Below are positions 18,795 to 28,261 of a DNA stretch of 64,000 nucleotides, one piece after another. The DNA comes from Aliiruegeria sabulilitoris (GTDB taxonomy: Bacteria; Pseudomonadota; Alphaproteobacteria; Rhodobacterales; Rhodobacteraceae), in assembly GCF_001558155.1 (NCBI RefSeq), contig NZ_LOAS01000003.1, positions 62,001 through 126,000 on the forward strand, in the 5' to 3' direction. The position numbers were made by a program, and so were the translations under genes. How positions within the stretch are numbered: position 1 is the stretch's first letter; every line of letters begins with the position of its first letter. Below the pieces are notes generated by a model that saw only the letters and a list, made by a program, of their open reading frames with translations, was not told where the DNA came from and did not search any database.

Positions 18795-19361
18795 ATGTCA
18801 GCAGACTATGAAGAACCCGATGTCGCCGACCTGAAACACCGGATGGATGGGGCGATCAAGGCGCTGAAGGCGGAATTCCTGACGCTTCGGACGGGCCGGG
18901 CCTCGGCGTCCATGCTGGATCCGATCCAGGTCGATGCCTATGGCGCGATGACGCCGCTCAACCAGATCGGCACCGTGAACGTGCCGGAGCCGCGGATGAT
19001 CACGCTGAACATCTGGGACAAGACCATGGTCTCCAAGGCCGAGAAGGCGCTGCGCGAGAGCGGGCTGGGCATCAACCCGGTCGTCGATGGCACCATCATC
19101 CGCCTGCCGATCCCGGAGCTGAACGAAGAGCGCCGCCGCGAGCTGACCAAGGTCGCCGCGACCTATGCCGAGAGTGCCCGAATCGCCATTCGCAACGTTC
19201 GTCAGGACGGCATGCACAAGCTCAAGAAGGCCAAGTCCGACGGCATGCCCGAAGACGAGGAAAAGATGTGGCATGACGACATTCAGGAGATGACCGACAA
19301 GCATATCAAGCTGGTCGATGCCACCCTGGAGCACAAGCAGGAAGAGATCATGCAGGTCTGA
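18795..19361 (+). CDS. frr: Ribosome recycling factor
   Basis: The 188-residue protein splits post-termination ribosomes together with EF-G. It shows the family sequence [14 protein letters not shown] (here [21 protein letters not shown]), [20 protein letters not shown], and the charged C-terminal coiled-coil arm [27 protein letters not shown] chose ATG 18795, preceded by GGGAGG; an upstream extension to 18657 does not belong to the family. It is followed at 36 bases by uppS. Confidence 0.97.
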   Translation: MSADYEEPDVADLKHRMDGAIKALKAEFLTLRTGRASASMLDPIQVDAYGAMTPLNQIGTVNVPEPRMITLNIWDKTMVSKAEKALRESGLGINPVVDGTIIRLPIPELNEERRRELTKVAATYAESARIAIRNVRQDGMHKLKKAKSDGMPEDEEKMWHDDIQEMTDKHIKLVDATLEHKQEEIMQV

Positions 19362-19397
19362 CCTGCGGATCGTTTGGCAAAGCTGAAAGGGGGCCTG

Positions 19398-20123
19398 ATG
19401 CCCGCCGAAGACAGCCTCCAGAGGGCCCCCGAACATGTCGCCATCATCATGGATGGCAACGGCCGCTGGGCAACCGCCCGCGGCCGTCCGCGTCTGTTCG
19501 GCCACCAGGCCGGCGCGCGCCGGGTGAGCGAGATCGTGGAGGCCTGCCCGGATCTCGGCGTGCGCTACCTGACGATCTTTGCCTTCTCGACCGAAAACTG
19601 GAAGCGGACGCAGACCGAGGTTTCCGGGCTGATGACGCTGTTTCGCCGCTATATCCTGAAAGAGGCGCAGCGTTTGCTGGCCAAGCGGGTACGGGTGCGC
19701 TTTATCGGCGATCGTGACCGTCTGGATCGCAAGCTGGTGAAGTTGATGGACGACCTGGAAGCGCTGACGGCGGACAATGACCATGTTCACCTGACGATCG
19801 CGCTGAATTACGGTGGCAGGGACGAGGTTACCCGGGCGACCCGGCGGCTGGCCCGCGAGGTCGCGGACGGGCGGCTGGACCCTGATGACGTCGATGCAGA
19901 AACGCTGGGCCGTTTCCTCGACACCCATACCCTGCCGGACCCGGATCTGGTGATCCGGACATCGGGCGAGGCGCGGATCTCGAATTTCCTGCTCTGGCAA
20001 TCGGCCTATTCGGAATATGAATTCGTCGATACGCTTTGGCCCGATTTCACGGCAGATAAATTCGCCGAGGTGCTTGCCAGCTATGGCAAGCGGGAGCGGC
20101 GATATGGAGCGGTTCTTGGCTGA
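19398..20123 (+). CDS. uppS: Undecaprenyl diphosphate synthase
   Basis: This cis-prenyltransferase makes the C55 lipid carrier for peptidoglycan and other polysaccharides. The active-site motif HVAIIMDGNGRWA places the catalytic Asp at residue 19. FAFSTENWKR and the C-terminal LVIRTSGEARISNFLLWQSAYSE are family signatures. The protein is 241 residues from ATG 19398, which is preceded by AAAGGGGG; a TTG at 19374 is less likely. Its 3' end overlaps cdsA by 20 bases. Confidence 0.97.
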   Translation: MPAEDSLQRAPEHVAIIMDGNGRWATARGRPRLFGHQAGARRVSEIVEACPDLGVRYLTIFAFSTENWKRTQTEVSGLMTLFRRYILKEAQRLLAKRVRVRFIGDRDRLDRKLVKLMDDLEALTADNDHVHLTIALNYGGRDEVTRATRRLAREVADGRLDPDDVDAETLGRFLDTHTLPDPDLVIRTSGEARISNFLLWQSAYSEYEFVDTLWPDFTADKFAEVLASYGKRERRYGAVLG

Positions 20124-20925
20124 AGGCAATAAAAAGACGTCCACCGCACGTTGGGAAGACCTGAATGCGCGGACATGGACCGGATTGCTCATGGTGCTGA
20201 TCGGCATCGTGGCGATCCGTCTCGGTGGTATCTGGTTCCAGATGCTGGTGGTGTTCGTCACCTCGGTGATGATCTGGGAACTGGCGCGGATGATCCGGCC
20301 GGGATGGGACGTAGGCGCGATGCTGCTCGCGGCCTTCTCCGCCTCCGTCATTTCCGGGCTGACCCCGCAGCAGCCCGATTGGCACCTGTTTCTCCTGTTC
20401 CTGCCCGCCTTGGCAGGAATGCTCTCCATGCCACTGGAAAAGATTACATTTTTTCTGTTTGCGTTCGGGATAACGCTGGCTGGCTGGGGCCTTGTAGAAG
20501 CGCGTGAAGCCTATGGCGGAACCTGGCTATTCTGGATGGTCATCTGTGTCGTGGTGACGGATATCGCAGGCTATTTCGCCGGGCGCCATTTTGGCGGGCC
20601 GAAATTTTGGCCGAGTATCAGCCCCAAGAAGACCTGGTCCGGGACGGCCGCGGGCTGGATAGGTGCCGGCCTGATCGGGGCGATCTTCCTAACCTTCACC
20701 GATGCCGGGCGGGATCTCATATGGCTCTCCATGCTGCTGTCCTTCGCCTCTCAGATGGGGGATATCGCCGAAAGCGCACTCAAGCGCCGGTTGGGGGTCA
20801 AGGATTCCTCGGCCATCATTCCCGGCCATGGCGGGCTGTTCGACCGCTTTGACGGGCTGTTGGGCGCCTCGCTCTTCATGCTGCTCCTAGCGCTTCTGGT
20901 GGATGTGCCGGAGGTTCGTATATGA
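20104..20925 (+). CDS. cdsA: Phosphatidate cytidylyltransferase
   Basis: This integral membrane enzyme forms CDP-diacylglycerol from phosphatidic acid and CTP, the branch point of phospholipid synthesis. The 273-residue protein has about seven hydrophobic helices. It carries the complete family signature near the C-terminus, SALKRRLGVKDSSAIIPGHG followed by GLFDRFD. SPKKTWSG precedes it. The start lies inside uppS and the stop overlaps dxr by four bases (ATGA), so the three genes are translationally coupled. Confidence 0.95.
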   Translation: MERFLAEGNKKTSTARWEDLNARTWTGLLMVLIGIVAIRLGGIWFQMLVVFVTSVMIWELARMIRPGWDVGAMLLAAFSASVISGLTPQQPDWHLFLLFLPALAGMLSMPLEKITFFLFAFGITLAGWGLVEAREAYGGTWLFWMVICVVVTDIAGYFAGRHFGGPKFWPSISPKKTWSGTAAGWIGAGLIGAIFLTFTDAGRDLIWLSMLLSFASQMGDIAESALKRRLGVKDSSAIIPGHGGLFDRFDGLLGASLFMLLLALLVDVPEVRI

Positions 20926-22100
20926 AACGGGTGTCGATCTTTGGCTCCACCGGCTCCATTGGCGAGAACACGGTGGACCTGATCGCGCGCGCCCCGGAGG
21001 AATACGAGGTCGTGGCCCTGTCCGGCGGGCGCAATATTGCGCGGCTAGCGGAGCAGGCGATCTCGCTCAACGCTAAGCTGGCTGTGACCTGTTTTCCAGA
21101 ATACAAACAGGATCTTGCAGAGCTTCTTTCAGGCACCGGAATCGAAGTTGCGGCCGGCCCGATGGCGATCGCCGAGGCCGCGGAACGCCCTGTTGACTGG
21201 GTCATGTCCGCCATTGTCGGCGCGGCGGGGCTGGTGCCCGGGCTGAAGGCGCTGGAACAGGGCGCGACCCTGGCGCTGGCCAACAAGGAATCGCTCGTCT
21301 GTGCCGGCGAGTTGCTGATGCGGACAGCACGGGCCAACAAGGCCGATGTTCTGCCGGTCGACAGCGAGCACAGCGCCGTCTGGCAAGCCCTTGTTGGCGA
21401 AGATATTTCCGCGGTGGAACGGGTGATCATCACAGCGTCCGGCGGGGCCTTTCGGGACTGGCCGCTGGAGGACCTGCCGAAAGCGACGCCGGAACAGGCC
21501 AGTACCCATCCGAACTGGGATATGGGGCAGCGGATCACGGTCGATTCCGCGTCCATGTTCAACAAGTCCCTGGAACTGATTGAAACAAGAGAGTTTTTCG
21601 GTTTTGACCCTCGCCAGATCGAGGTGTTGGTGCACCCGCAATCGCTGGTGCATGCGCTGATCGGCTTCAACGATGGCGGGCTGATGGCGCATGTGGGCCC
21701 GGCGGACATGCGCCACGCAATCGGCTATGCGCTGCACTACCCGCATCGCCGGTCGCTGCCCGTGGAGCGGCTGGACCTCGCGCGGATCGGAAAGCTGGAA
21801 TTCCGCGAGCCCAGCGAGGCCCGCTGGCCGGCTCTGCGGCTTGCGCGCGAGGTGATGGCGATGCGTGGCCTTGCCGGCGCCGTGTTCAACGCCGCCAAGG
21901 AGCGGGCGATGGATTCCTTTCTTGCGCGAGAGATCCGGTTCACCGACATGGCGGTCGTCGTGGAGGAGGTGCTTTCCGCAATGGAAGGCGAGAACGCCCT
22001 GAAATGTGACCGCATGTGCCTTGAAGATGTCATTGAAACAGATCATGTCGCTCGGATGCGTGCGGCCGAGGCCGCGGCCCGGATCAACATGGATGCTTGA
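20922..22100 (+). CDS. dxr: 1-deoxy-D-xylulose 5-phosphate reductoisomerase
   Basis: This is the second enzyme of the MEP isoprenoid pathway: it rearranges and reduces DXP to MEP with NADPH. The 392-residue protein begins with the cofactor motif FGSTGSIGENTVDLI. It shows LANKESLVCAG, the metal/substrate residues in VDSEHSAVWQ, the flexible-loop region GQRITVDSASMFNKSLELIE, and VLVHPQSLVHALI. The gene order uppS-cdsA-dxr-rseP is conserved in many proteobacteria. It feeds the isoprenoid units used by UppS. Confidence 0.97.
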   Translation: MKRVSIFGSTGSIGENTVDLIARAPEEYEVVALSGGRNIARLAEQAISLNAKLAVTCFPEYKQDLAELLSGTGIEVAAGPMAIAEAAERPVDWVMSAIVGAAGLVPGLKALEQGATLALANKESLVCAGELLMRTARANKADVLPVDSEHSAVWQALVGEDISAVERVIITASGGAFRDWPLEDLPKATPEQASTHPNWDMGQRITVDSASMFNKSLELIETREFFGFDPRQIEVLVHPQSLVHALIGFNDGGLMAHVGPADMRHAIGYALHYPHRRSLPVERLDLARIGKLEFREPSEARWPALRLAREVMAMRGLAGAVFNAAKERAMDSFLAREIRFTDMAVVVEEVLSAMEGENALKCDRMCLEDVIETDHVARMRAAEAAARINMDA

Positions 22101-22106
22101 TATCAT

Positions 22107-23444
22107 ATGGATTTTGCCTCGCTGATCCCCGAATTCGGGGGCCTTCTCTGGACCATCGCCGCCTTTGTCATCGCTCTCAGCGTGATCGTTTTCGTGCATG
22201 AATACGGCCATTACATCGTGGGCCGCTGGTCCGGGATCCGGGCGGAGGTGTTCTCCATTGGCTTTGGGCCGGTCCTGCTCAAGCGCACGGACAAACATGG
22301 CACCCAGTGGCAGGTCGCGGCGCTTCCCTTTGGCGGATACGTGAAATTCCTGGGCGATGCTTCGGCGGCCAGCGACAAGGCCTCGGACGATTTCGAGGAG
22401 ATGGATGCGGAAACGCGCCGCCACACCATGCATGGCGCACCGCTCTGGGCGCGTGCGGCGACGGTTGCCGCGGGGCCGGTGTTCAATTTCATCCTGTCGA
22501 TTCTCGTCTTCTCGGCCATGATCCTGTGGGAAGGCACGGCCAAGGAGCCGGTGGAAGTGGGCGCGCTCAAGCCGATGCCGGCGCAGGTGCAGGCGCTCAT
22601 GCCGGGGGATCGAATCCTTTCGGTCGGCGGGCAGGAAGCCATCAATTATGTCGGCTTCTTCGAGGTCGTGCGCGGGCTGGACGTGTCCGAGACGGTGTCT
22701 TACGAGATCGAGCGCGCGGGACGGCAGGTCTCGGTGGACGGGCCATTTCCTTTCCCACCGATGGTAGACGGGCTGCAACCGGGCTCGGCGGCGATGGATG
22801 TGGGAATCGAAGTCGGCGACGTGATCACGGCCATCGACGGCACCCCGATCACGGCCTTCAAGCAATTGCAGGAAACCGTGGCCGGCTCCGAGGGGCGGGC
22901 GTTGAAGCTCGATGTCTGGCGTGATGGCGAGGCGCTCGAATTCGTCCTTGCGCCGCGGCGCGTGGACGTGCCGAACGCGGATGGCAGCTTTGAGACCCGT
23001 TGGCTCATCGGCATGACCGGCGGGTTGCTCTTCACGCCGGCCACCGAGGCGCCGGGTGTTTTCGAGGCCATCAACTACGGTGTCGATCAGACCTGGTTCA
23101 TCGTCAAAAGCTCTCTCTCGGGCCTTTGGCACATGGTGACGGGCGCGATTTCGTCCTGCAACCTGCGCGGCCCCATCGGCATTGCCGAGACTTCGGGCGC
23201 GGCGGCGAGCCAGGGGGCAAGCAATTTCATCTGGTTCATTGCGGTGCTCTCGACGGCGGTCGGCCTGTTGAACCTTTTCCCGATTCCGGTTCTCGACGGC
23301 GGCCACCTGGCCTTTCATCTCTACGAAGCCATCACCGGGCGCCCGCCAAGCGACAACGCATTGCGTGTGCTCATGGGAATCGGTCTGACACTGATGCTGA
23401 GCCTGATGGTTTTCGCGGTCACCAACGATTTGTTCTGCCCATAA
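22107..23444 (+). CDS. rseP: RIP site-2 metalloprotease RseP/MmpA
   Basis: This inner-membrane zinc protease cleaves membrane-bound anti-sigma factors and signal peptide remnants. The 445-residue protein has the zinc site HEYGH at residues 31-35 in its first helix and the third-ligand motif NLFPIPVLDGGHLAFH near the C-terminus. Two PDZ-like regions lie between (MPGDRILSVGG and EVGDVITAIDG). It lies six bases after dxr and upstream of bamA, the usual order. In Caulobacter the homologue MmpA cleaves PodJ, so a polarity role is possible. Confidence 0.94.
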   Translation: MDFASLIPEFGGLLWTIAAFVIALSVIVFVHEYGHYIVGRWSGIRAEVFSIGFGPVLLKRTDKHGTQWQVAALPFGGYVKFLGDASAASDKASDDFEEMDAETRRHTMHGAPLWARAATVAAGPVFNFILSILVFSAMILWEGTAKEPVEVGALKPMPAQVQALMPGDRILSVGGQEAINYVGFFEVVRGLDVSETVSYEIERAGRQVSVDGPFPFPPMVDGLQPGSAAMDVGIEVGDVITAIDGTPITAFKQLQETVAGSEGRALKLDVWRDGEALEFVLAPRRVDVPNADGSFETRWLIGMTGGLLFTPATEAPGVFEAINYGVDQTWFIVKSSLSGLWHMVTGAISSCNLRGPIGIAETSGAAASQGASNFIWFIAVLSTAVGLLNLFPIPVLDGGHLAFHLYEAITGRPPSDNALRVLMGIGLTLMLSLMVFAVTNDLFCP

Positions 23445-23523
23445 AGCGCGTCGTTTCGCCCCAATCTGGACATATTTTCCGGCTAAGTTGAGGCCAAGAC
23501 GAAACGCGCAAAGGGTGCGAGTC

Positions 23524-23658
23524 ATGCAAACGATGTCCGCTGGGTACCAAAGCATCAGCCTGATTGTTCAGCTGAACTGGGACAGGTTCTTCTATATTGC
23601 AGCGATTATCGCGGCTCTGACCGGTGCCGCGGCGCTCGGATCCCTGCTTGCAGGCTGA
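23524..23658 (+). CDS. 44-residue single-span membrane protein, unknown function
   Basis: A short frame from ATG 23524 encodes a 44-residue peptide. It has a polar N-terminus (MQTMSAGYQSISLIVQLNWD) and a hydrophobic C-terminal segment (RFFYIAAIIAALTGAAALGS) that fits one membrane helix. AAAGGG lies about nine bases before the start. It sits in the 339-base gap between rseP and bamA, where no other gene is present. I know no family for it. The case rests on the start signal, the clean membrane segment and the otherwise unexplained gap. Confidence 0.5.
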   Translation: MQTMSAGYQSISLIVQLNWDRFFYIAAIIAALTGAAALGSLLAG

Positions 23659-23783
23659 TTTCCGCCGATATTTCTTGAGGGAGGGCGACGCTCACGCGGC
23701 GCCCTTTGTCGTTTTGACAAGAGATGCGAACCTCGCTAGCAAATGGCATAAATAAGAGAACCTCGCGCCTGGGGGGCGGCAGC

Positions 23784-26189
23784 ATGAAAAAACATATAAC
23801 GGGCGGCACTGCCATGAACGCCCGGAAGAGCAGCCGGACACGGAAGCTTTCCGGTGTGGCGGCATTGGCCCTCTCGGGGGTTCTGATGGTTTCCGGCGGC
23901 ACCTTTCCGCAAGCGGCCATGGCCCAGAGCTACAGCTTCACGAACCTGGATATTCAGGGGAATCAGCGAATTGATGCCGCTACCATCGCCACTTACGCCG
24001 GAATCGGCAGGGGGCAGACGGTTTCGGCCGCCGAGTTGAACGATGCATATCAGGGCATTGCCGGTACCGGCCTGTTCGAGACCGTGGAACTGGTTCCGAG
24101 TGGCAACACGTTGATCATCAAGGTTCAGGAATACCCGACTATCAACGTGATCGCCTTCGAGGGGAATCGTCGCCTGAACGACACGGCGCTTTCCGAGGTC
24201 GTCGAATCGCAAACGCGCCGAATCTATTCTCCCACGGACGCCGAGGCAGATGCGGCCAATATCGCCGAGGCCTATAGGCAGACAGGCCGAATTGCCGCGA
24301 CCGTCACGCCAAAGATCATTCGTCGCTCCGACAACCGCGTGGACCTCGTGTTCGAGATCCAGGAAGGCAAGGTCTCCGAGATCGAGCGCATTTCCTTCGT
24401 CGGCAACCGGAGCTATTCGGATTACCGGCTGCGCCGGGCGCTGGAGACAAAGCAGGCCGGGATCTTCCGGGCCTTCGTGGCGCGCGACACGCTGGTTGAG
24501 GACCGGCTGGAATATGACAAGCAGCTGCTGCGCGATTTCTATACCAACCGTGGCTATGTCGACGTGCAGGTTCTCAGCGCGACGGCCGAGATCGACCGCA
24601 ACCGCCGCGGCAATGTCGTCACCTTCAACCTGCGCGAGGGACAACAGTTCCGGGTCGGTAAGGTTTCGGTCTCTTCGACCGTTGCGGATATCGATATCGA
24701 TGCCTTCCGCAAGACGGCCAAGCTCCGTTCCGGCACGGTCTATTCCCCGGTGCCGATCGACACGGACATCACCCGGCTCGAAACCCTCGCCTCGCGCCGG
24801 GGTCTGGATTTCATCCGCGTGGAACCGCGCGTGACCCGCAATGACCGCGATCTGACGCTGGATATCGAGTATGTCATCAGCCGCGGTCCGCGGATCTTCG
24901 TCGAGCGGATCGACATCGAGGGCAACACGACAACGCTCGACCGAGTGGTGCGCCGTCAATTCGACGTTGCCGAGGGCGACCCGTTCAACGCGCGTGAGAT
25001 TCGCCAGGGGGCGGACAGGATTCGCGCGCTCGGCTTCTTCAAGGACGCCCAGGTGGAAGCCCGGCAGGGCTCCAGCAGCGATCTCGTTGTCGTGGATGTC
25101 AATGTCGAGGAGGCGCCGACCGGTTCGCTCGGCTTCGGCGCAAGCTATGGTACCTCTGACGGCCTAGGCTTCAACTTCTCCTTCACCGAGCGCAACTTCC
25201 TCGGTCGGGGGCAGTCGCTCAGCGCGGGTCTCGGGATCACGGGGTCCACCTCGACCTTCAACTTCAATTTCGTCGAACCGGCCTTCCTGGGACGAGACGT
25301 CGCCTTCGGACTGTCTGCCTATTATCGCAAGACCGAGCAGGACAACTCCTCCTACGATACCGATCTGGGCCAGTTCGAACCCTCTCTGACCTTCCCGCTG
25401 ACTGATTTTTCGCGGCTGGGCCTTCGGGCGACCTATGATTACGGCAAGTTGCACGGTGTCGAGGACGGTACAGACGACACCGACGATGACGGCGATTCCG
25501 ATGATGATGTGTCCTCCTATATCCTCCAGCAGGAAGAGGAGATGGGCCCGCTGAGCTCCTTCTCGGTCGGCTATTCCTATATCTACGACACCATCACCAA
25601 CGGTCTGGACCCGCGTTCAGGGGTCTATCTCCGTTTCCGGCAGGATTTCGGAGGCCGCGAGGACGGCGCGAGCTTCGTTCGGACCGAGGCGTTGCTGCGG
25701 GCCAAGAAGCAGACCTTCAACGAAGACGTCACCTTCCGGGCCGAACTGGAAGGCGGTGCGGTGGCCTTCACCGGTGGCGAAAGCCGGATCTTCGAACGCT
25801 ACATGCTGTCGCGGAAAATCCGGGGCTTCGAGCCCAACTCGGTGGGTCCGCGCGACCTGAATGTCGGCAACGAGGACGTTCTGGGTGGCAACTATTTCGC
25901 CGTGGCACGTTTCGAGGCCGAGTTCCCGATCGGTTTGCCCGAGGAATACGGCATCTCGGGCGGCCTGTTCTGGGATATCGGCTCGGTCTGGGGGCTCGAC
26001 AATACTGCTGGTGGCACGGATGGAAATGACGAGGTCGATGACGACTTCTATCTCCGTTCCGCGGCCGGTGTCGCGCTTTTGTGGGACTCGCCGCTCGGCC
26101 CGTTGCGGTTCAACTTCTCGCGGCCTCTGTTGAAAGAGGATTATGACGAGGAGCAGAACTTCGAGTTCACCGTGTCGACGTCCTTCTGA
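23784..26189 (+). CDS. bamA: Outer membrane protein assembly factor BamA
   Basis: The central component of the BAM machine inserts beta-barrel proteins into the outer membrane. From ATG 23784 the protein is 801 residues; the ATG at 23814 is a plausible alternative. The signal peptide (GVAALALSGVLMVSG to AMA/Q) is followed by five POTRA repeats, seen as FTNLDIQGNQRIDAATI, INVIAFEGNRRLND, IERISFVGNRSYSDYRLRR, and later VERIDIEGNTTTLDRVVRR. A C-terminal barrel ends in FEFTVSTSF, with the typical terminal Phe. An extracellular-type loop rich in Asp (DGTDDTDDDGDSDDDV) is notable. Its stop overlaps ompH by one base. Confidence 0.96.
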   Translation: MKKHITGGTAMNARKSSRTRKLSGVAALALSGVLMVSGGTFPQAAMAQSYSFTNLDIQGNQRIDAATIATYAGIGRGQTVSAAELNDAYQGIAGTGLFETVELVPSGNTLIIKVQEYPTINVIAFEGNRRLNDTALSEVVESQTRRIYSPTDAEADAANIAEAYRQTGRIAATVTPKIIRRSDNRVDLVFEIQEGKVSEIERISFVGNRSYSDYRLRRALETKQAGIFRAFVARDTLVEDRLEYDKQLLRDFYTNRGYVDVQVLSATAEIDRNRRGNVVTFNLREGQQFRVGKVSVSSTVADIDIDAFRKTAKLRSGTVYSPVPIDTDITRLETLASRRGLDFIRVEPRVTRNDRDLTLDIEYVISRGPRIFVERIDIEGNTTTLDRVVRRQFDVAEGDPFNAREIRQGADRIRALGFFKDAQVEARQGSSSDLVVVDVNVEEAPTGSLGFGASYGTSDGLGFNFSFTERNFLGRGQSLSAGLGITGSTSTFNFNFVEPAFLGRDVAFGLSAYYRKTEQDNSSYDTDLGQFEPSLTFPLTDFSRLGLRATYDYGKLHGVEDGTDDTDDDGDSDDDVSSYILQQEEEMGPLSSFSVGYSYIYDTITNGLDPRSGVYLRFRQDFGGREDGASFVRTEALLRAKKQTFNEDVTFRAELEGGAVAFTGGESRIFERYMLSRKIRGFEPNSVGPRDLNVGNEDVLGGNYFAVARFEAEFPIGLPEEYGISGGLFWDIGSVWGLDNTAGGTDGNDEVDDDFYLRSAAGVALLWDSPLGPLRFNFSRPLLKEDYDEEQNFEFTVSTSF

Positions 26190-26797
26190 TGCGTCGTTTT
26201 TGGGGGCAGGCACTGTCTTGCTGGCTGCTGCTTGCGGCGTCGCTTGCCCCGCTTCCTGCGTTGGCCCAGGTCTTTTCGCCGATCAATTCGCCCGTTCTGA
26301 CGCTTGATCAGGATCGCCTCTATGCCGAGACCCTGTTCGGGAAACGCCTTCAGGCAGATTTTGCGCAGGCCTCGAAGGCGTTGGCGGAGCGAAACCGGGA
26401 ACTGACCGAGGCGCTGACGGTCGAGGAACTGGAGCTGACGGAGAAGCGCAAGCAGGTCTCTATCGAAGAGTTTCGTGGTCTTGCGGATGCATTCGACGAA
26501 AAGGTCGTCAAACTTCGTGAGGATCAGGATGCCAAGATCTCCGCGCTCCAACGGCGGCGGGATCTGGACCGCCGGATCTTCACTGGCCGCGCGCTGCCGA
26601 TCCTGTCCGAAATTGTCCGCGACAGCGGTGCGGTGGCGCTGCTCGACAACCGGGCGGTCATCCTTTCGGCCGATGCGATCGACGTGACAGACCGGGCCAT
26701 TGCGAGGATCGACGCGGTTCTGGGAGATGGCACGAGCGCGGAGGAGACCGCTCCACCAGAGGAGACACCCGAGCCAACGGCTCCCGCCGAAAAATGA
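26189..26797 (+). CDS. OmpH/Skp-family periplasmic chaperone
   Basis: The 202-residue secreted protein has a signal peptide ending near PALAQ. A Skp-like body follows: an N-terminal strand (SPVLTLDQDRLYAETLFGKRL), long charged helices (AERNRELTEALTVEELELTEKRK) and a returning strand (ALLDNRAVILSADAIDVTD). The C-terminal tail is Glu/Pro-rich (EETAPPEETPEPTAPAEK). Skp proteins hold unfolded outer-membrane proteins before BAM insertion. Its start overlaps the bamA stop (TGATG). In many proteobacteria lpxD follows; here fabZ follows after 180 bases. Confidence 0.85.
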   Translation: MRRFWGQALSCWLLLAASLAPLPALAQVFSPINSPVLTLDQDRLYAETLFGKRLQADFAQASKALAERNRELTEALTVEELELTEKRKQVSIEEFRGLADAFDEKVVKLREDQDAKISALQRRRDLDRRIFTGRALPILSEIVRDSGAVALLDNRAVILSADAIDVTDRAIARIDAVLGDGTSAEETAPPEETPEPTAPAEK

Positions 26798-26977
26798 GCA
26801 GCGCTCCCTTGGCGCTTGGGAGATTGAAAAACACCTGGTCTGGAGCTCGAAATCACGCCGATCTGGCTGCAGCTTGGGACAACCCGGCGCGCGCTGCTTG
26901 CTGTTGGCAAGTCCTGCGTGTAGGACGCCGGGAAGCCGCGGGCGCGGCGACCAGACGACAACAAGGCATCGGAAACC

Positions 26978-27457
26978 ATGACAGAAGAGACCAGCGCGCT
27001 TCTCGAGGCGGATCACGAGACCATCCTGAAGATTCTGCCGCACCGCTACCCGTTCCTGCTCGTTGATCACGTACGCGACATTGACCCGGGCAAGAGCGCC
27101 GTGGGCGTCAAGAATGTCACTTTCAACGAACCGCATTTCCAGGGCCATTTCCCCGGTCACCCGGTCATGCCTGGTGTTCTCGTGATCGAGGCGATGGCGC
27201 AGACATCGGCTGTTCTGATCGGCATTTCGCGCGGGATCACCGAAGAGCTGATGATCTACTTCACCACGGTCGACAAGGCGAAGTTCCGCAGGCCCGTCGT
27301 GCCCGGCGATGTGCTTGAGTTGCATGTGTCGGTGAAGCGGGCCGGCTCGCGCATCGGCAAGTTCGAAGGTCGCGCGCTGGTGAACGGTGAACTTGCCGCA
27401 GAGGCGGAGTTTTCCGCCATGGTACAACTGCCGAAAAACGAAGCCTCGGAGAGCTGA
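26978..27457 (+). CDS. fabZ: 3-hydroxyacyl-ACP dehydratase FabZ
   Basis: This hotdog-fold enzyme dehydrates 3-hydroxyacyl-ACP in fatty acid elongation and shares its substrate pool with LpxA. The 159-residue protein has [13 protein letters not shown] and the catalytic His/Glu segment [20 protein letters not shown]. The length is normal. It lies two bases upstream of lpxA, which supports coordinated control of membrane fatty acid and lipid A synthesis. Confidence 0.96.
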   Translation: MTEETSALLEADHETILKILPHRYPFLLVDHVRDIDPGKSAVGVKNVTFNEPHFQGHFPGHPVMPGVLVIEAMAQTSAVLIGISRGITEELMIYFTTVDKAKFRRPVVPGDVLELHVSVKRAGSRIGKFEGRALVNGELAAEAEFSAMVQLPKNEASES

Positions 27458-27459
27458 GA

Positions 27460-28257
27460 ATGGCCATCGACCCAACCGCCCGCATTCACCCGATGGCAGC
27501 GATCGACGAGGCGGCGGAGATTGGCCCCGGGGTGAGCATCGGGCCGTTCTCGATGATCGGCCCGAAGGTGAAACTGGCCGAAGGCGTGGAGATCAAGTCC
27601 CACGTCGTCGTGACCGGGGACACCACGATCGGCAACGACACGGTGATCTTTCCCTTCTCGGTGATCGGCGAGATCCCGCAGGACCTGAAATTCCACGGCG
27701 AGGACACCAGGCTGGTGATCGGCGCGCGCAACCGGATCCGGGAGCATGTGACGATCAACCCGGGCACCGAGGGCGGCGGCGGCATCACTCGCATCGGCGA
27801 TGACTGCCTGCTGATGGCCGGCACCCATGTCGCGCATGATTGCCAGGTCGGCAGTCGCGTGATTCTGGTGAACAATTCCGGCCTTGCCGGCCATTGCCAT
27901 GTTGGCGACGATGTGATCATCGGCGGCATCTCGGGTGTGCATCAATGGGTGCGGATCGGGCAGGGCGCAATTATCGGCGGGCTGACCAAGGTCGAGAAGG
28001 ACGTCATTCCCTACGGCCAGGTTCAGGGCGGCGCGGGCCACCTTGTCGGGCTCAACCTTGTCGGGCTGAAGCGGCGCGGGCTGGAACGGATCGACATTGC
28101 CGAGCTGCGCGCGGCCTACAAAGCGCTTGCAGCCGAAGGCGGCACGTTCAAGGAACGCGCGGCGGCGCTTGGTGAGGCCTCCGACAGCGAATATGTCCAG
28201 CAGATCGTCGAGTTCATCACCGGCGAGTCCGACCGCAGTTTCCACCAGCCGGAATAA
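27460..28257 (+). CDS. lpxA: UDP-N-acetylglucosamine acyltransferase
   Basis: LpxA performs the first step of lipid A synthesis: transfer of 3-hydroxyacyl from ACP to UDP-GlcNAc. The 265-residue protein is a left-handed beta-helix with hexapeptide repeats from IHPMAAIDEAAEIGPGVSIGPFSMIG onward. The catalytic His region is GTHVAHDCQVG and the C-terminal helical domain begins LVGLNLVGLKRRGLERIDI. It is part of the fabZ-lpxA-lpxI-lpxB group. Confidence 0.97.
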   Translation: MAIDPTARIHPMAAIDEAAEIGPGVSIGPFSMIGPKVKLAEGVEIKSHVVVTGDTTIGNDTVIFPFSVIGEIPQDLKFHGEDTRLVIGARNRIREHVTINPGTEGGGGITRIGDDCLLMAGTHVAHDCQVGSRVILVNNSGLAGHCHVGDDVIIGGISGVHQWVRIGQGAIIGGLTKVEKDVIPYGQVQGGAGHLVGLNLVGLKRRGLERIDIAELRAAYKALAAEGGTFKERAAALGEASDSEYVQQIVEFITGESDRSFHQPE

Positions 28258-28261
28258 GCCG

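Noticed and set aside
21129-23555. Reverse-strand open frame of 808 codons
   Set aside because: It is antisense to dxr and rseP, both of which have conserved motifs and coupled starts.
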